This document shows, in pieces, positions 24,717 to 33,061 of a DNA stretch of 64,000 nucleotides. Location: positions 1 through 64,000 of the forward strand of contig NZ_PQSS01000016.1 of assembly GCF_002920535.1 (NCBI RefSeq), written 5' to 3'. The DNA is from Streptomyces sp. Ru71 (GTDB lineage Bacteria; Actinomycetota; Actinomycetes; Streptomycetales; Streptomycetaceae). Position 1 is the stretch's first letter. Each line of letters starts with the position of its first letter. Under the pieces are notes generated by a model. That model saw only the letters and a list, made by a program, of their open reading frames with translations, had not been told where the DNA came from and did not search any database. The position numbers were made by a program, and so were the translations under genes.

Positions 24717-25738
24717 GCCACGGCCTCCCCCGTGGGATCCCCCGCCTCGCTCGGATAGCGGACACCGACCCGGCCCCGGATCGCGTCCAGCGTCCGCATC
24801 ACCGCGAGCGTGCCGTCCAGCGGCACCAGCGGCGACTCCGTCTCACCCGCCCGCAGGGCCCGCATGACCTCCTTCGCCTCGTGCCGCAGGCTGGTGCGCG
24901 GCCCGTCGGCCGGGTCGGCGGCGAACTCCTCGGGGTCCTTGCCGTCGCGGTGCAGCACGAAGCGGTCGGGGTGGAAGAAGCCGTTCGGGATGTCGATGCG
25001 GCCCGCCGAACCGGTCACCGACGCGGTGACCGCCGTACCGCCGACGATGGAGCAGTGCAGCGAGGCCAGCGCTCCGGAGTCCCAGGACAGCACCGCCGCG
25101 GTCTGCAGGTCGACGCCCTCGGGGGAGAGCACCGCGCGGGCCGTGACGTCGGACGGCTCACCCAGCAGCAGCTGCGCGAAGGACACCGGGTAGACGCCGA
25201 GGTCGAGCAGCGCGCCGCCGCCCTGAGCCGGGTCGCGCAGCCGGTGCGCGGGCGGGAACGGCCCGGCGAGCCCGAAGTCGGCCTGGACCGTGCGCACCTC
25301 GCCGATCGCCCCGTCGTCGACGAGGTCCTTCAGGCGCCGCACCAGCGGGTTGCAGTACATCCACATGGCCTCCATCAGGAAGCGCCCGTGCTCGCGGGCC
25401 AGCGCCACCAGCTCCCCGGCCTCGCGGACGTTCAGCGTGAACGGCTTCTCGCACAGCACGTTGCGCCCGGACGTCAGGCACAGCCCGGCCGCCGCCCGGT
25501 GCGCGGCGTGCGGGGTGGCGACGTACACCACGTCCACGTCCGCGTCCTCGGCGAGCGACCGCCAGTCGCCGTACGCCCGCTCGATCCCGAACCGTTCCGC
25601 GAACGCCTCCGCCGACTCCTCGGACCGCGAGGCCACCGCCACCACCCGCGCGTCCGGCAGATCGACCAGGTCCGCCGTGAACGCGGCCGCGATCCCGCCG
25701 GTCGCGAGAATGCCCCACCGCACGCCGTCCGCCGTCAT
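24707..25738 (-). CDS. Gfo/Idh/MocA-family oxidoreductase
   Basis: 343 aa NAD(P)-dependent oxidoreductase. The Rossmann motif GILATGGIAAAF is at the N-terminus, the substrate-domain signature CEKPF near residue 95, and EAMWMYCNPL follows. Members act on sugars, inositols or dihydrodiols; this sequence resembles the dimeric dihydrodiol-dehydrogenase-like branch. It precedes the SDR gene in the same direction (104-bp gap), but the repeat array between them suggests separate control. It is divergent from the MFS gene at 25834. Confidence 0.88.
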   Translation of the reverse strand: MTADGVRWGILATGGIAAAFTADLVDLPDARVVAVASRSEESAEAFAERFGIERAYGDWRSLAEDADVDVVYVATPHAAHRAAAGLCLTSGRNVLCEKPFTLNVREAGELVALAREHGRFLMEAMWMYCNPLVRRLKDLVDDGAIGEVRTVQADFGLAGPFPPAHRLRDPAQGGGALLDLGVYPVSFAQLLLGEPSDVTARAVLSPEGVDLQTAAVLSWDSGALASLHCSIVGGTAVTASVTGSAGRIDIPNGFFHPDRFVLHRDGKDPEEFAADPADGPRTSLRHEAKEVMRALRAGETESPLVPLDGTLAVMRTLDAIRGRVGVRYPSEAGDPTGEAVALV

Positions 25739-25833
25739 ACCCGCCCCACCCTCTGTTGCGTCTTCAAGCAGTCGTTCCGAGCTGAGAGCATAGGGGCCGA
25801 TCCGGCGCCGAGGGAGTTCGAAAGGGAGGGCGC

Positions 25834-27135
25834 ATGTCCGAGGGAGGGGCCCCGATACCGCAGGCCGCGCAGCCGGTCGTCGGCACGGGCACCGAGCCGC
25901 ACACCCTGGCGGCGCGGCGGCGCACCGGATGGCTCGTCACCCTGGCCCTGGGCGGCCTGACCGCCACCCCGCCGCTCGCGATGGACATGTACCTTCCGTC
26001 GCTGCCGGAGGTCACCCGCTCCCTGCACGCGCCCGCCGCGACCGTGCAGCTCACGCTCACCGCCTGTCTGCTCGGCATGGCGCTCGGGCAGCTCGTCGTC
26101 GGCCCGATGAGCGACCGGTGGGGCCGCCGCAGGCCGCTCCTCGCCGGCCTCGCCGTCTACACCCTGGCCACCGTCCTGTGCGCGCTGGCGCCGACCGTGG
26201 AGCTGCTCGTCGCCTTCCGGCTGGCGCAGGGACTGGCGGGCGCGGCCGGCATCGTCATCGCCCGGGCCGTCGTGCGCGACCTGTACGACGGCGTGGCCAT
26301 GGCCCGCTTCTTCTCCACCCTCATGCTGATCTCCGGCGTCGCCCCGATCGTCGCCCCGCTCATCGGCGGGCAGATCCTGCGCGTGACCGACTGGAGGGGC
26401 GTGTTCGTCGTCCTGACCGTGGTCGGGGCGCTGCTGGGCGGGCTGGTGTGGTTCCGGCTGCCGGAGACGCTGGCACCTGGGGAGCGGCACCGCGGTGGTG
26501 TCGCCGAGGCGCTGCACTCCATGCGCCGGCTGCTCGCCGACCTGCCGTTCACCGGCTATCTGCTGGCCGGCTCCTTCGCCTTCGCCGCGCTGTTCGCGTA
26601 CATCTCCGCCTCGCCGTTCGTCGTCCAGGAGATCTACGGCGCCTCCCCGCAGACCTTCAGCCTGCTGTTCGGGCTGAACTCGGTCGGCCTGGTCGTCGTC
26701 GGCCAGATCAACGGCAAGGTGCTCGTCGGCCGGGTCCGGCTGGACCGGGTGCTGGCCGTGGGCCTGGTGGTCCTGGTCCTCGCCGCGACCGCGCTGCTGC
26801 TCATGACGGCCGGCGTGTTCGGGGACGTGGGGCTCGCCCCGGTCGCCGCCGCCCTGTTCGTGCTGATGTCCGCGATGGGCGTGACGCTGCCCAACACGCA
26901 GTCCCTCGCCCTGCTGCGCACCCGGCACTCGGCCGGCTCCGCCTCCGCCCTGCTCGGTACCTCCTCCTTCCTCGTCGGCGCGGTCGTCTCCCCGCTCGTC
27001 GGGATCGCCGGGGAGGACACCGCCGTCCCCATGGCCGTCGTCCAACTGGCGGCCGCACTGGTGGCGCTGGCCTGCTTCATGGGAATGTGCCGTCCCTGGA
27101 ACACACGTGCGGACGCGGAGGGAGCAGGGAACTGA
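25834..27135 (+). CDS. Bcr/CflA-type multidrug MFS exporter
   Basis: 433 aa, 12 transmembrane segments. DMYLPSLPEV near the N-terminus and motif A (GPMSDRWGRRRPLL) identify the Bcr/CflA subfamily of DHA1 drug:H+ antiporters. The first ~35 residues are a soluble Gly/Pro-rich extension. ATG follows GGGAGG. Its stop overlaps the CTG start of the serine hydrolase gene, so both are probably made together; the exported compound is unknown. Confidence 0.9.
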   Translation: MSEGGAPIPQAAQPVVGTGTEPHTLAARRRTGWLVTLALGGLTATPPLAMDMYLPSLPEVTRSLHAPAATVQLTLTACLLGMALGQLVVGPMSDRWGRRRPLLAGLAVYTLATVLCALAPTVELLVAFRLAQGLAGAAGIVIARAVVRDLYDGVAMARFFSTLMLISGVAPIVAPLIGGQILRVTDWRGVFVVLTVVGALLGGLVWFRLPETLAPGERHRGGVAEALHSMRRLLADLPFTGYLLAGSFAFAALFAYISASPFVVQEIYGASPQTFSLLFGLNSVGLVVVGQINGKVLVGRVRLDRVLAVGLVVLVLAATALLLMTAGVFGDVGLAPVAAALFVLMSAMGVTLPNTQSLALLRTRHSAGSASALLGTSSFLVGAVVSPLVGIAGEDTAVPMAVVQLAAALVALACFMGMCRPWNTRADAEGAGN

Positions 27136-28280
27136 GCGCGCCGAGACTGCGCAGGGACACCGCCGAGAAGGCCTGCCTCGACCCCGAGGAGATGCGCCGC
27201 CTGGCCGCCGACGTGCACGCCCTCACCGCCGGGCCACGGCCCTGGGCGGCGGGCGCCGTCGTGGTCGCCGGGCGCGGGCCGGTCGTCGCCGTCGAGGAGG
27301 CGGCGGGCTGGGCGCTGCGGTACGCCGCGTACGACCCGGAGACGGACCGGGGCGTGGAGCTGCCGGAGCCGGAACGGGTGCCGATGACCGTCGACACCCC
27401 CTTCGACCTGGCGTCCCTCACCAAGCTCTTCACGGCGGTCGCGGCCGTGCAGCAGATCGAGCGCGGCACGCTCGGCATCGACGCCAAGGTCGGCGCCTAC
27501 CTGCCCGACTTCCGCGCCGCCGCCGAGCACGGCGTCACCGTGCGGCAATTGCTCACGCACACCTCCGGCCTGCGCCCGGAGCTGCCGCTGTACGACTGCG
27601 TCAGCGACGCGGAGCGGCTGGGCCGGCTGCGCGCGGAGGAACCGGCGACGGAGCCCGGCAGGTACCTGTACTCCGACCTGAACATGCTGCTGCTCCAGCA
27701 GCTGCTGGAGCGGCTGACCGGCCGCCCCCTGGACGTCCTCGTCCGCGACGGCATCACCCGCCCGCTCGGTATGACGGCGACCGGTTTCGGCCCCTGCCCG
27801 GGCGCCGCCGCCACCGAGGACCAGCGGCGGCCCTGGGCCAAGGCGGACCGGGGCCTGCTGCGCGGCGTCGTGCACGACGAGAACGCGTGGGCGCTGGGCG
27901 GCGTCGCCGGCCACGCCGGGCTCTTCTCCACCGGCCGCGACCTGGCGGTCTTCTGCCGCGCCCTGCTCGCCGGCGGTTCCTACGGCCCCGCCCGCATCCT
28001 CGGTCCCGACTTCGTGGAGCTGCTGCTCACCCCGCCGGGCCTGGGCTTCGCCGTGGACCAGCCGTGGTTCATGGGCGAGCTCGCGGGCCGCGGCGCGGCC
28101 GGCCACACCGGCTTCACCGGTACCTCCCTGGTCCTGGACCCGGCCACGGACACCTTCCTCGTCCTGCTGGCCAACACGGTCCACCCGCGCCGTCGCCCCT
28201 CCGACAGCCGCCCCCGAGCGGCGGCGGCGACGAGGCTGGCCCGGGCGGTCCGGGGAGCGAAGGGACACCGCGGGACCTGA
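27132..28280 (+). CDS. Beta-lactamase-like serine hydrolase (class C fold)
   Basis: 382 aa. The SxxK nucleophile is in ASLTKLF (~residue 97), the second motif is YSDLN (for YxN) and the third HTGFTG. There is no signal peptide, so it is probably cytoplasmic, like many esterases and D-aminopeptidases of this fold. The best start is a CTG at 27132 overlapping the MFS stop (CTGA), with GGAGGGAG upstream; the first ATG, at 27192, would remove ~20 residues. Confidence 0.85.
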   Translation: MSAPRLRRDTAEKACLDPEEMRRLAADVHALTAGPRPWAAGAVVVAGRGPVVAVEEAAGWALRYAAYDPETDRGVELPEPERVPMTVDTPFDLASLTKLFTAVAAVQQIERGTLGIDAKVGAYLPDFRAAAEHGVTVRQLLTHTSGLRPELPLYDCVSDAERLGRLRAEEPATEPGRYLYSDLNMLLLQQLLERLTGRPLDVLVRDGITRPLGMTATGFGPCPGAAATEDQRRPWAKADRGLLRGVVHDENAWALGGVAGHAGLFSTGRDLAVFCRALLAGGSYGPARILGPDFVELLLTPPGLGFAVDQPWFMGELAGRGAAGHTGFTGTSLVLDPATDTFLVLLANTVHPRRRPSDSRPRAAAATRLARAVRGAKGHRGT

Positions 28281-28292
28281 GAGAATTCCGGG

Positions 28293-29288
28293 GTGAATGC
28301 CCCCGTGTCCTCCTCTCCGGCCGAAACCCTGCGCGCCGGCCTCGCGCAGCTGCTCGACGGCCTGCCGCCCAAGCAGGCCGCGCGGGCCGTGGAGCGGCTG
28401 ATCGCCCACTACCGCGGCGCCACCCCGACCGACGCCCCCATCCTGCGCGACCGGGCGGACGTGGCCGCCTACGCCGCCTACCGGATGCCGGCGACGTTCG
28501 AGGCGGTGCGCGCGGCGCTGGAGGAGTTCGCGGACGCGGCGCCCGACTGGACGCCCGCCGGCCACACCGACGTCGGCGGCGGCACCGGAGCGGCCACCTG
28601 GGCGGTCGAGGCGACCTGGCCGGGGGAGCGGCCGGTGACCGTGCTCGACTGGGCCGAGCCCGCGCTCGCCCTCGGCAAGGAGCTCGCCGCCGCCCGGCCC
28701 GCCCTGCGCGACGCCCGCTGGCAGCGCGCACGGATCGGCGCCGACCTGACGCTGGCCCCCACCGACCTGGTCACCGTCTCCTACGTCCTGAACGAGCTGA
28801 CGGCGGCCGACCGCGCCGCGCTCGTCGACGCGGCGGCAGCGGCCGCGCAGGCCGTGGTCGTGGTCGAGCCCGGCACCCCCGACGGCTACGCCCGCGTCCT
28901 GGAGGCCCGCGCCCGCCTGATCGACGCCGGCTTCCGTATCGCCGCGCCCTGCCCGCACAGCGCCGGCTGCCCCATCGAGCCCGGCACCGACTGGTGCCAC
29001 TTCTCCGCCCGGGTCAGCCGCTCCTCCCTGCACCGCCAGGTCAAGGGCGGCTCACTGCCGTACGAGGACGAGAAGTTCGCCTACGTCGCCGCCGCCCGCT
29101 TCCCCGTCGTCCCGGCGGCCGCCCGCGTCGTACGCCGTCCGCAGATCCGCAAGGGGCAGGTCCTCCTGGACCTGTGCGAGCCCGACGAGCGGCTGGGCCG
29201 CACGACGGTCACCAAGCGGCACGGCGACCTGTACAAGGCGGCCAGGGACGCCGAGTGGGGCGACGCCTGGCCGCCGCGGGAGCCGTAG
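28293..29288 (+). CDS. Rsm22-family small-subunit rRNA methyltransferase-like protein
   Basis: 331 aa. An AdoMet-binding motif (TDVGGGTGAATWA) and a Cys-rich motif CPHSAGCPI with DWCHFS identify the Rsm22 family. Rsm22 is a mitochondrial ribosomal small-subunit assembly factor with a probable iron-sulfur or zinc site; the bacterial role is inferred. GTG follows GAGAATTCCGGG, 12 bp after the hydrolase stop, so it is in that operon. Confidence 0.85.
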   Translation: MNAPVSSSPAETLRAGLAQLLDGLPPKQAARAVERLIAHYRGATPTDAPILRDRADVAAYAAYRMPATFEAVRAALEEFADAAPDWTPAGHTDVGGGTGAATWAVEATWPGERPVTVLDWAEPALALGKELAAARPALRDARWQRARIGADLTLAPTDLVTVSYVLNELTAADRAALVDAAAAAAQAVVVVEPGTPDGYARVLEARARLIDAGFRIAAPCPHSAGCPIEPGTDWCHFSARVSRSSLHRQVKGGSLPYEDEKFAYVAAARFPVVPAAARVVRRPQIRKGQVLLDLCEPDERLGRTTVTKRHGDLYKAARDAEWGDAWPPREP

Positions 29289-29291
29289 CGG

Positions 29292-29459
29292 CTACCCGCG
29301 TTTCTCCTTCAGCCTGCGCAGCAGCTCCCGCTTCTGCGCCTGCGGGTCCGGATGGCCGCCGGCTCGTGCGGACCCGCCGCCGCCGCGCAGCGCCGCGCGG
29401 CCGAGGTTCTTCCGGGTGCCGCCGACACCCAGCATGCCGCCTGCTCCGCCTCGGGCCAT
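29292..29459 (-). CDS. Small Streptomyces protein, DUF6243-like
   Basis: 55 aa, basic and Gly-rich (ARGGAGGMLGVGGTRKNLGR at the start, ELLRRLKEKRG at the end). I recognise it as a small conserved actinomycete family without known function. ATG at 29459 follows AGGAGG at 6 nt. It is convergent with the Rsm22-like gene (3-bp gap) and divergent from the TetR gene, sharing its operator region. Confidence 0.75.
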   Translation of the reverse strand: MARGGAGGMLGVGGTRKNLGRAALRGGGGSARAGGHPDPQAQKRELLRRLKEKRG

Positions 29460-29485
29460 GAGGAGCCTCCTTCCGATCACAGACA

Positions 29486-29505
29486 GAGACGATACGTACC
29501 GTCTC
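29486..29505. promoter_or_regulatory. 20-bp palindrome, likely TetR operator (site 1)
   Basis: GAGACGATACGTACCGTCTC is a palindrome with one mismatched pair. It lies between the DUF6243-like and TetR genes and is related to site 2. Confidence 0.55.
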
Positions 29506-29528
29506 GCTAACGGCTTCCAGCCTCAGCG

Positions 29529-29541
29529 AGACGGACCGTCT
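29529..29541. promoter_or_regulatory. 13-bp palindrome, likely TetR operator (site 2)
   Basis: AGACGGACCGTCT, perfect arms, 24 bp before the TetR start. Shares GACGG/CCGTC with site 1, consistent with autorepression. Confidence 0.5.
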
Positions 29542-29564
29542 TGTCAACCTGATAAGTTGCGCCC

Positions 29565-30182
29565 ATGGCCACCAGCAAGCCCACCCCCGACACCAGCCGC
29601 CGCAGCGAGAAGTCCCGGCGGGCCATCTACGACGCCGCGCTCGCGCTCGTCGCCGAGGTCGGCTACCCCAAGACCACCGTCGAGGGCATCGCCGCCCGCG
29701 CCGGGGTCGGCAAGCAGACCATCTACCGCTGGTGGTCGTCGAAGGCGGACGTGCTGCTGGAGGCGTTCCTGGACCTGGCCGGCCGGACCGCCGAGGCGGC
29801 CGGGCAGGAGCCGTACGCCATCCCCGACACCGGCGACCTCGCCGCCGACCTCAAGGCCGTGCTGCGCGCCACCGTCGACGAACTCCTCGACCCCCGCTTC
29901 GAGGTGCCCTCACGCGCCCTGAGCGCCGAGGGCGTGGTCAACGAGGAGGTCGGCAGGCACTTCGTCGCCCAGCTCCTCGAACCCCAGCTCCAGCTGTACG
30001 TCGACCGCCTGCGCGCCGCCCAGTCCGCGGGCCAGGTCCGCCCGGAGATCGACCCGCGCATCGCCCTGGAACTCTTCGTCTCCCCGCTCGCCCAGCGCTG
30101 GCTGCAGCGCACGGGCCCGATCTCCTACGAGTACACCGACACCCTCGTCGACTACGCCTTGTACGGCCTCGCCCCGCGCTGA
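29565..30182 (+). CDS. TetR/AcrR-family transcriptional regulator
   Basis: 205 aa. N-terminal helix-turn-helix TVEGIAARAGVGKQTIYRWW (residues ~45-64), then a C-terminal ligand domain with PEIDPRIALELFVSP, as in TetR_C. It is divergent from the small DUF6243-like gene, with two palindromes between. No obvious target enzyme adjoins it, so it may control itself and the small gene. The ligand is unknown. Confidence 0.9.
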   Translation: MATSKPTPDTSRRSEKSRRAIYDAALALVAEVGYPKTTVEGIAARAGVGKQTIYRWWSSKADVLLEAFLDLAGRTAEAAGQEPYAIPDTGDLAADLKAVLRATVDELLDPRFEVPSRALSAEGVVNEEVGRHFVAQLLEPQLQLYVDRLRAAQSAGQVRPEIDPRIALELFVSPLAQRWLQRTGPISYEYTDTLVDYALYGLAPR

Positions 30183-30297
30183 GGGTGTGCGGTACGTCTC
30201 GTCCGCGGTACCCGGGATGTCCGCACCGGCCCCCCGATGCACCGGATGGTGGGACCATAGGGCATGCTGTCGGCACCACAGCGAGGCGAGGGGATAG

Positions 30298-31023
30298 ATG
30301 AGCGCGGAGTTCGGCGGTCGGAGGAGCCTGACGGGCAGACTCACCCAGTGGCTGCGGGGACGCGGCCCCGAGCGGCCCGCCGCCGAGGACGGCCGTGAGG
30401 CGCTGCTGCTCGCCGCCGCCCGGGCCGGACTGCCGCTCGCGCCCGCCGCGCACCCGGCGCCCGGCTACCGCTGCTCCTGCGACCGTGTGGGATGTCCCAC
30501 CCCGGCCCGCCACCCGATCTCGTTCGCCTGGCAGACGCAGTCCACCACCGACCGGGCGCAGATCGAGCGCTGGGCCCGCCACCAGCCGCAGGCCAACTTC
30601 ATCACCGCGACCGGCATGGTCCACGACGTCCTGGACGTCCCGCTGGAGGCCGGCCGCGAGGCCCTGGAGCGGCTGCTGGCCGAGGGGATCGACGTCGGCC
30701 CGGTGGCCGAGAGCGACGACGGCCGCATGCTGTTCTTCACCCTCACCCGGGGCACGCCCGAGGACGAGGACGAGTGGTGGCCGTGCGAGCTGGACTGCCA
30801 CCCGGAGACCATGGCCGAGCACCCCGGTCTGCGCTGGCACTGCCGCGGCTCCTACGTCCTGGTCCCGCCCGCCCGCCTCCCCGGAGACGCCGGCGAGTCG
30901 GTCCACTGGCTCCGCGGCCCGGAACACCCCCTCCCCGACCCGCTGACGCTCCTGGAACCCCTGACAGACGCCTGCGCCCGCCACGCGACCCAGGACCCGA
31001 CCCCCTGGCCCCTACGCCACTGA
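30298..31023 (+). CDS. PrimPol-like protein (bifunctional primase/polymerase N-terminal domain)
   Basis: 241 aa. CSCDRVGCPTPARHPI (Cys pair and HP), the conserved QIERWARHQPQANF and a D-x2-D in HDVLDVP match the N-terminal primase/polymerase domain common in Streptomyces as stand-alone proteins. No helicase or C-terminal primase part is present, and the enzymatic role of such stand-alone forms is unclear. ATG follows GAGGGGATAG. It is monocistronic, flanked by an intergenic repeat cluster. Confidence 0.75.
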   Translation: MSAEFGGRRSLTGRLTQWLRGRGPERPAAEDGREALLLAAARAGLPLAPAAHPAPGYRCSCDRVGCPTPARHPISFAWQTQSTTDRAQIERWARHQPQANFITATGMVHDVLDVPLEAGREALERLLAEGIDVGPVAESDDGRMLFFTLTRGTPEDEDEWWPCELDCHPETMAEHPGLRWHCRGSYVLVPPARLPGDAGESVHWLRGPEHPLPDPLTLLEPLTDACARHATQDPTPWPLRH

Positions 31024-31215
31024 CGCGCCGCGCCGACCAGGCGCCGCAGGCGCCTGGGGGCGCGGGGCTGTACCCGATATGCGGCTCCGCCGCGTGGGCG
31101 CGACCAGCCGCCCGAGGGCGCCGCAGGCGCCTGAAGGGGCGCGGGGAACTGCGCGACCAGCCACAACGCACCGTAACAGGCCGCCGCAGGCACCCCCGCA
31201 AGCCGCCGCAGGCAA
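31024..31215. repeat. Intergenic repeat cluster with 29-bp element, copy 3
   Basis: Two GGCGCC-GCA-GGCGCC hairpins (~31041 and ~31118) each precede a G-rich block. The second leads into the 29-bp dispersed repeat at 31136-31164. GGCTCCGCCGCGTGGGCGCG (~31083) is another word common in Streptomyces intergenic DNA. CCGCCGCAGGCA recurs twice at the right end. Confidence 0.65.
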
Positions 31216-32226
31216 TCAGCTACCCTGCGCCGACGTCATCCCCTGCGTACGCCCCAGCACCGTCAGCCTCGCCCCGGCGGATCCCTTCCCCGGGTCCAGC
31301 GCGACCTCGTTGGAGACGAACTCCATCATCAGCGACTGCTTGATCTCCCCGGTGGTGAGAGCCAGCACGTCCCGGCCAGGGTTCGGCACGGACGCCCCCG
31401 CGGCAGCCGTCTGCTTCTGGTAGTGCCGGGACGCGAAGAACACCAGCGCCCCACCGTCCTCGGTCCGCAGCGCGAGCGGCGCGTAGTCGCCGCCGGACAG
31501 CGGCGAGTCGATGTACTGCGTGGCCAGCCCCGGACGCCGGGACTGCTTCTTGCGGTTCGCCCGCCACACACTGGTGTGCACCCCGTTGGCGAAGTCGGTG
31601 CCACCGTTCTGGAGATACGTCGTGTACCGCCGGCTCAGATCCTTCGGCGCGGCCACCAGATCCGCGGAGGCGGGGTCCACCGCCTGGGCGAAACCGTCCG
31701 CGTCCTTCTTGAACCGCGGCAGCGACGCCGGCTTCACGAGCGTCAGATACGCCACCTGCCAGGGCTCCCGCTCGTCGTGCCGCAGGAACACCATCAGCCA
31801 GCGGAGTTTGGAGGCCTTGTTGCCCTTGGCGTCCACCACGAACCACCGGGGCCAGCCGGCCTTCTTGGGGATCGTGTACTTCGCGTCCGACAGCACCAGC
31901 GGCGTGTGCGCCTTGTTGCCCTGCGGGTAGTTGGTGTGCCGGGCCTTCAGCCGCGCGGCGTCGATGTCGCCGAACGCCCCCGTGGCGAAGTCGGCGTCCA
32001 GGGAGGCGTCGTAGGCCTTGTCGGCCGCGTTGTACGCGGTCGTGAACTGCTGGAACGCCTTCGCGGCCTCTCCCTGCGTGGTGGCCGGGAGCACCTCGCG
32101 CTCCCCGTGCACCACCACGCACCCACTCGCGGTCAGCGCCAGCGCGGTCAACGAGGCCGCGGCAAGCGCCGCGCGCTCACGCCTGCGAAGCCGTCGACGG
32201 CTGGGAACCCTTGTCTCCCGTGTCAT
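31216..32226 (-). CDS. Lipoprotein linked to the efe iron operon
   Basis: 336 aa. The basic N-terminus (SRRRLRRRERA), a hydrophobic stretch and lipobox LTASGC (Cys ~36) predict a membrane-anchored, extracytoplasmic lipoprotein. The mature part (AFQQFTTAYNAADKAYD; ends with LTVLGRTQGM) is not a family I can name. It overlaps the 3' end of efeU by 50 bp on the same strand, which suggests co-expression with efeOBU. The ribosome site is weak, so the start is uncertain. Confidence 0.75.
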   Translation of the reverse strand: MTRETRVPSRRRLRRRERAALAAASLTALALTASGCVVVHGEREVLPATTQGEAAKAFQQFTTAYNAADKAYDASLDADFATGAFGDIDAARLKARHTNYPQGNKAHTPLVLSDAKYTIPKKAGWPRWFVVDAKGNKASKLRWLMVFLRHDEREPWQVAYLTLVKPASLPRFKKDADGFAQAVDPASADLVAAPKDLSRRYTTYLQNGGTDFANGVHTSVWRANRKKQSRRPGLATQYIDSPLSGGDYAPLALRTEDGGALVFFASRHYQKQTAAAGASVPNPGRDVLALTTGEIKQSLMMEFVSNEVALDPGKGSAGARLTVLGRTQGMTSAQGS

Positions 32227-33058
32227 TGGGCTGCTTCACCTTCCCCTTCCCGGAGGCGAACCCTACCGGGGCGAGGAAGACGGCGAGCGTCGGGATCAGG
32301 TACAGCAGCCACACCGTGATCTGCAGGACCGTCGGATCGGGCTGGAAGTTGAACACGCCCTTGAGCAGCGTGCCGTACCAGCTGTCCGGCGGGATCGTGG
32401 AACTGATGTCGAAGGCCAGGTTGTTCAGCCCCGGCAGCCAGTCCGCCTCCTGCAGGTCGTGGAAGCCGTACGCCAGCACACCGGCCGCGACGACGACCAG
32501 CATGCCGCCGGTCCAGGTGAAGAACTTCGCCAGATTGATCTTCAGCGCGCCCCGGTAGAACAGCCAGCCCAGGAACACCGCCGTGGCCAGGCCCAGCGCG
32601 ACGCCGATCAGCGGGCGCGGGGTGCCGTCGGAGGCGGCGTGCACGGACGCCCACACGAACAGCGCGGTCTCCAGGCCCTCCCGGCCGACGGCCAGGAACG
32701 CGGTCACCACCAGCGCGCCGGTGCCCATCTTCAGGGCCGCGTCCAGCTTGCCGTGCAGCTCGGACTTCAGATGCCGCGCGGTGCGCCGCATCCAGAACAC
32801 CATCCACGTCACCAGGACCACCGCGAGGACGGACAGCGACCCGCCGAGCGCCTCCTGCGCCTTGAACGTCAGCTCCTGCGAGCCGAATTCGAGGACGCAG
32901 CCGAAGCCGAGCGCGATGGCCACCGCGATGCCGATACCGATCCAGATGGGCCGGATCGCGTCCCGCCGCCCGGTCTTGACCAGGTAGGCGATGAGGATGC
33001 AGACCACCAGGCTGGCTTCCAGCCCCTCGCGCAGGCCGATCAGGTAGTTGCTGAACAT
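32177..33058 (-). CDS. efeU: Iron permease EfeU (FTR1 family)
   Basis: 293 aa with about seven membrane segments. Two REGLE iron-binding motifs, REGLEASLVV near residue 10 and REGLETALFV in the middle, are the hallmark of FTR1/EfeU permeases. It carries ferrous or re-oxidised iron across the membrane together with EfeO and EfeB. It starts 3 bp after efeB. The Lys/Gln-rich C-terminal tail overlaps the lipoprotein gene. Confidence 0.93.
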   Translation of the reverse strand: MFSNYLIGLREGLEASLVVCILIAYLVKTGRRDAIRPIWIGIGIAVAIALGFGCVLEFGSQELTFKAQEALGGSLSVLAVVLVTWMVFWMRRTARHLKSELHGKLDAALKMGTGALVVTAFLAVGREGLETALFVWASVHAASDGTPRPLIGVALGLATAVFLGWLFYRGALKINLAKFFTWTGGMLVVVAAGVLAYGFHDLQEADWLPGLNNLAFDISSTIPPDSWYGTLLKGVFNFQPDPTVLQITVWLLYLIPTLAVFLAPVGFASGKGKVKQPNDTGDKGSQPSTASQA

Positions 33059-33061
33059 CGG

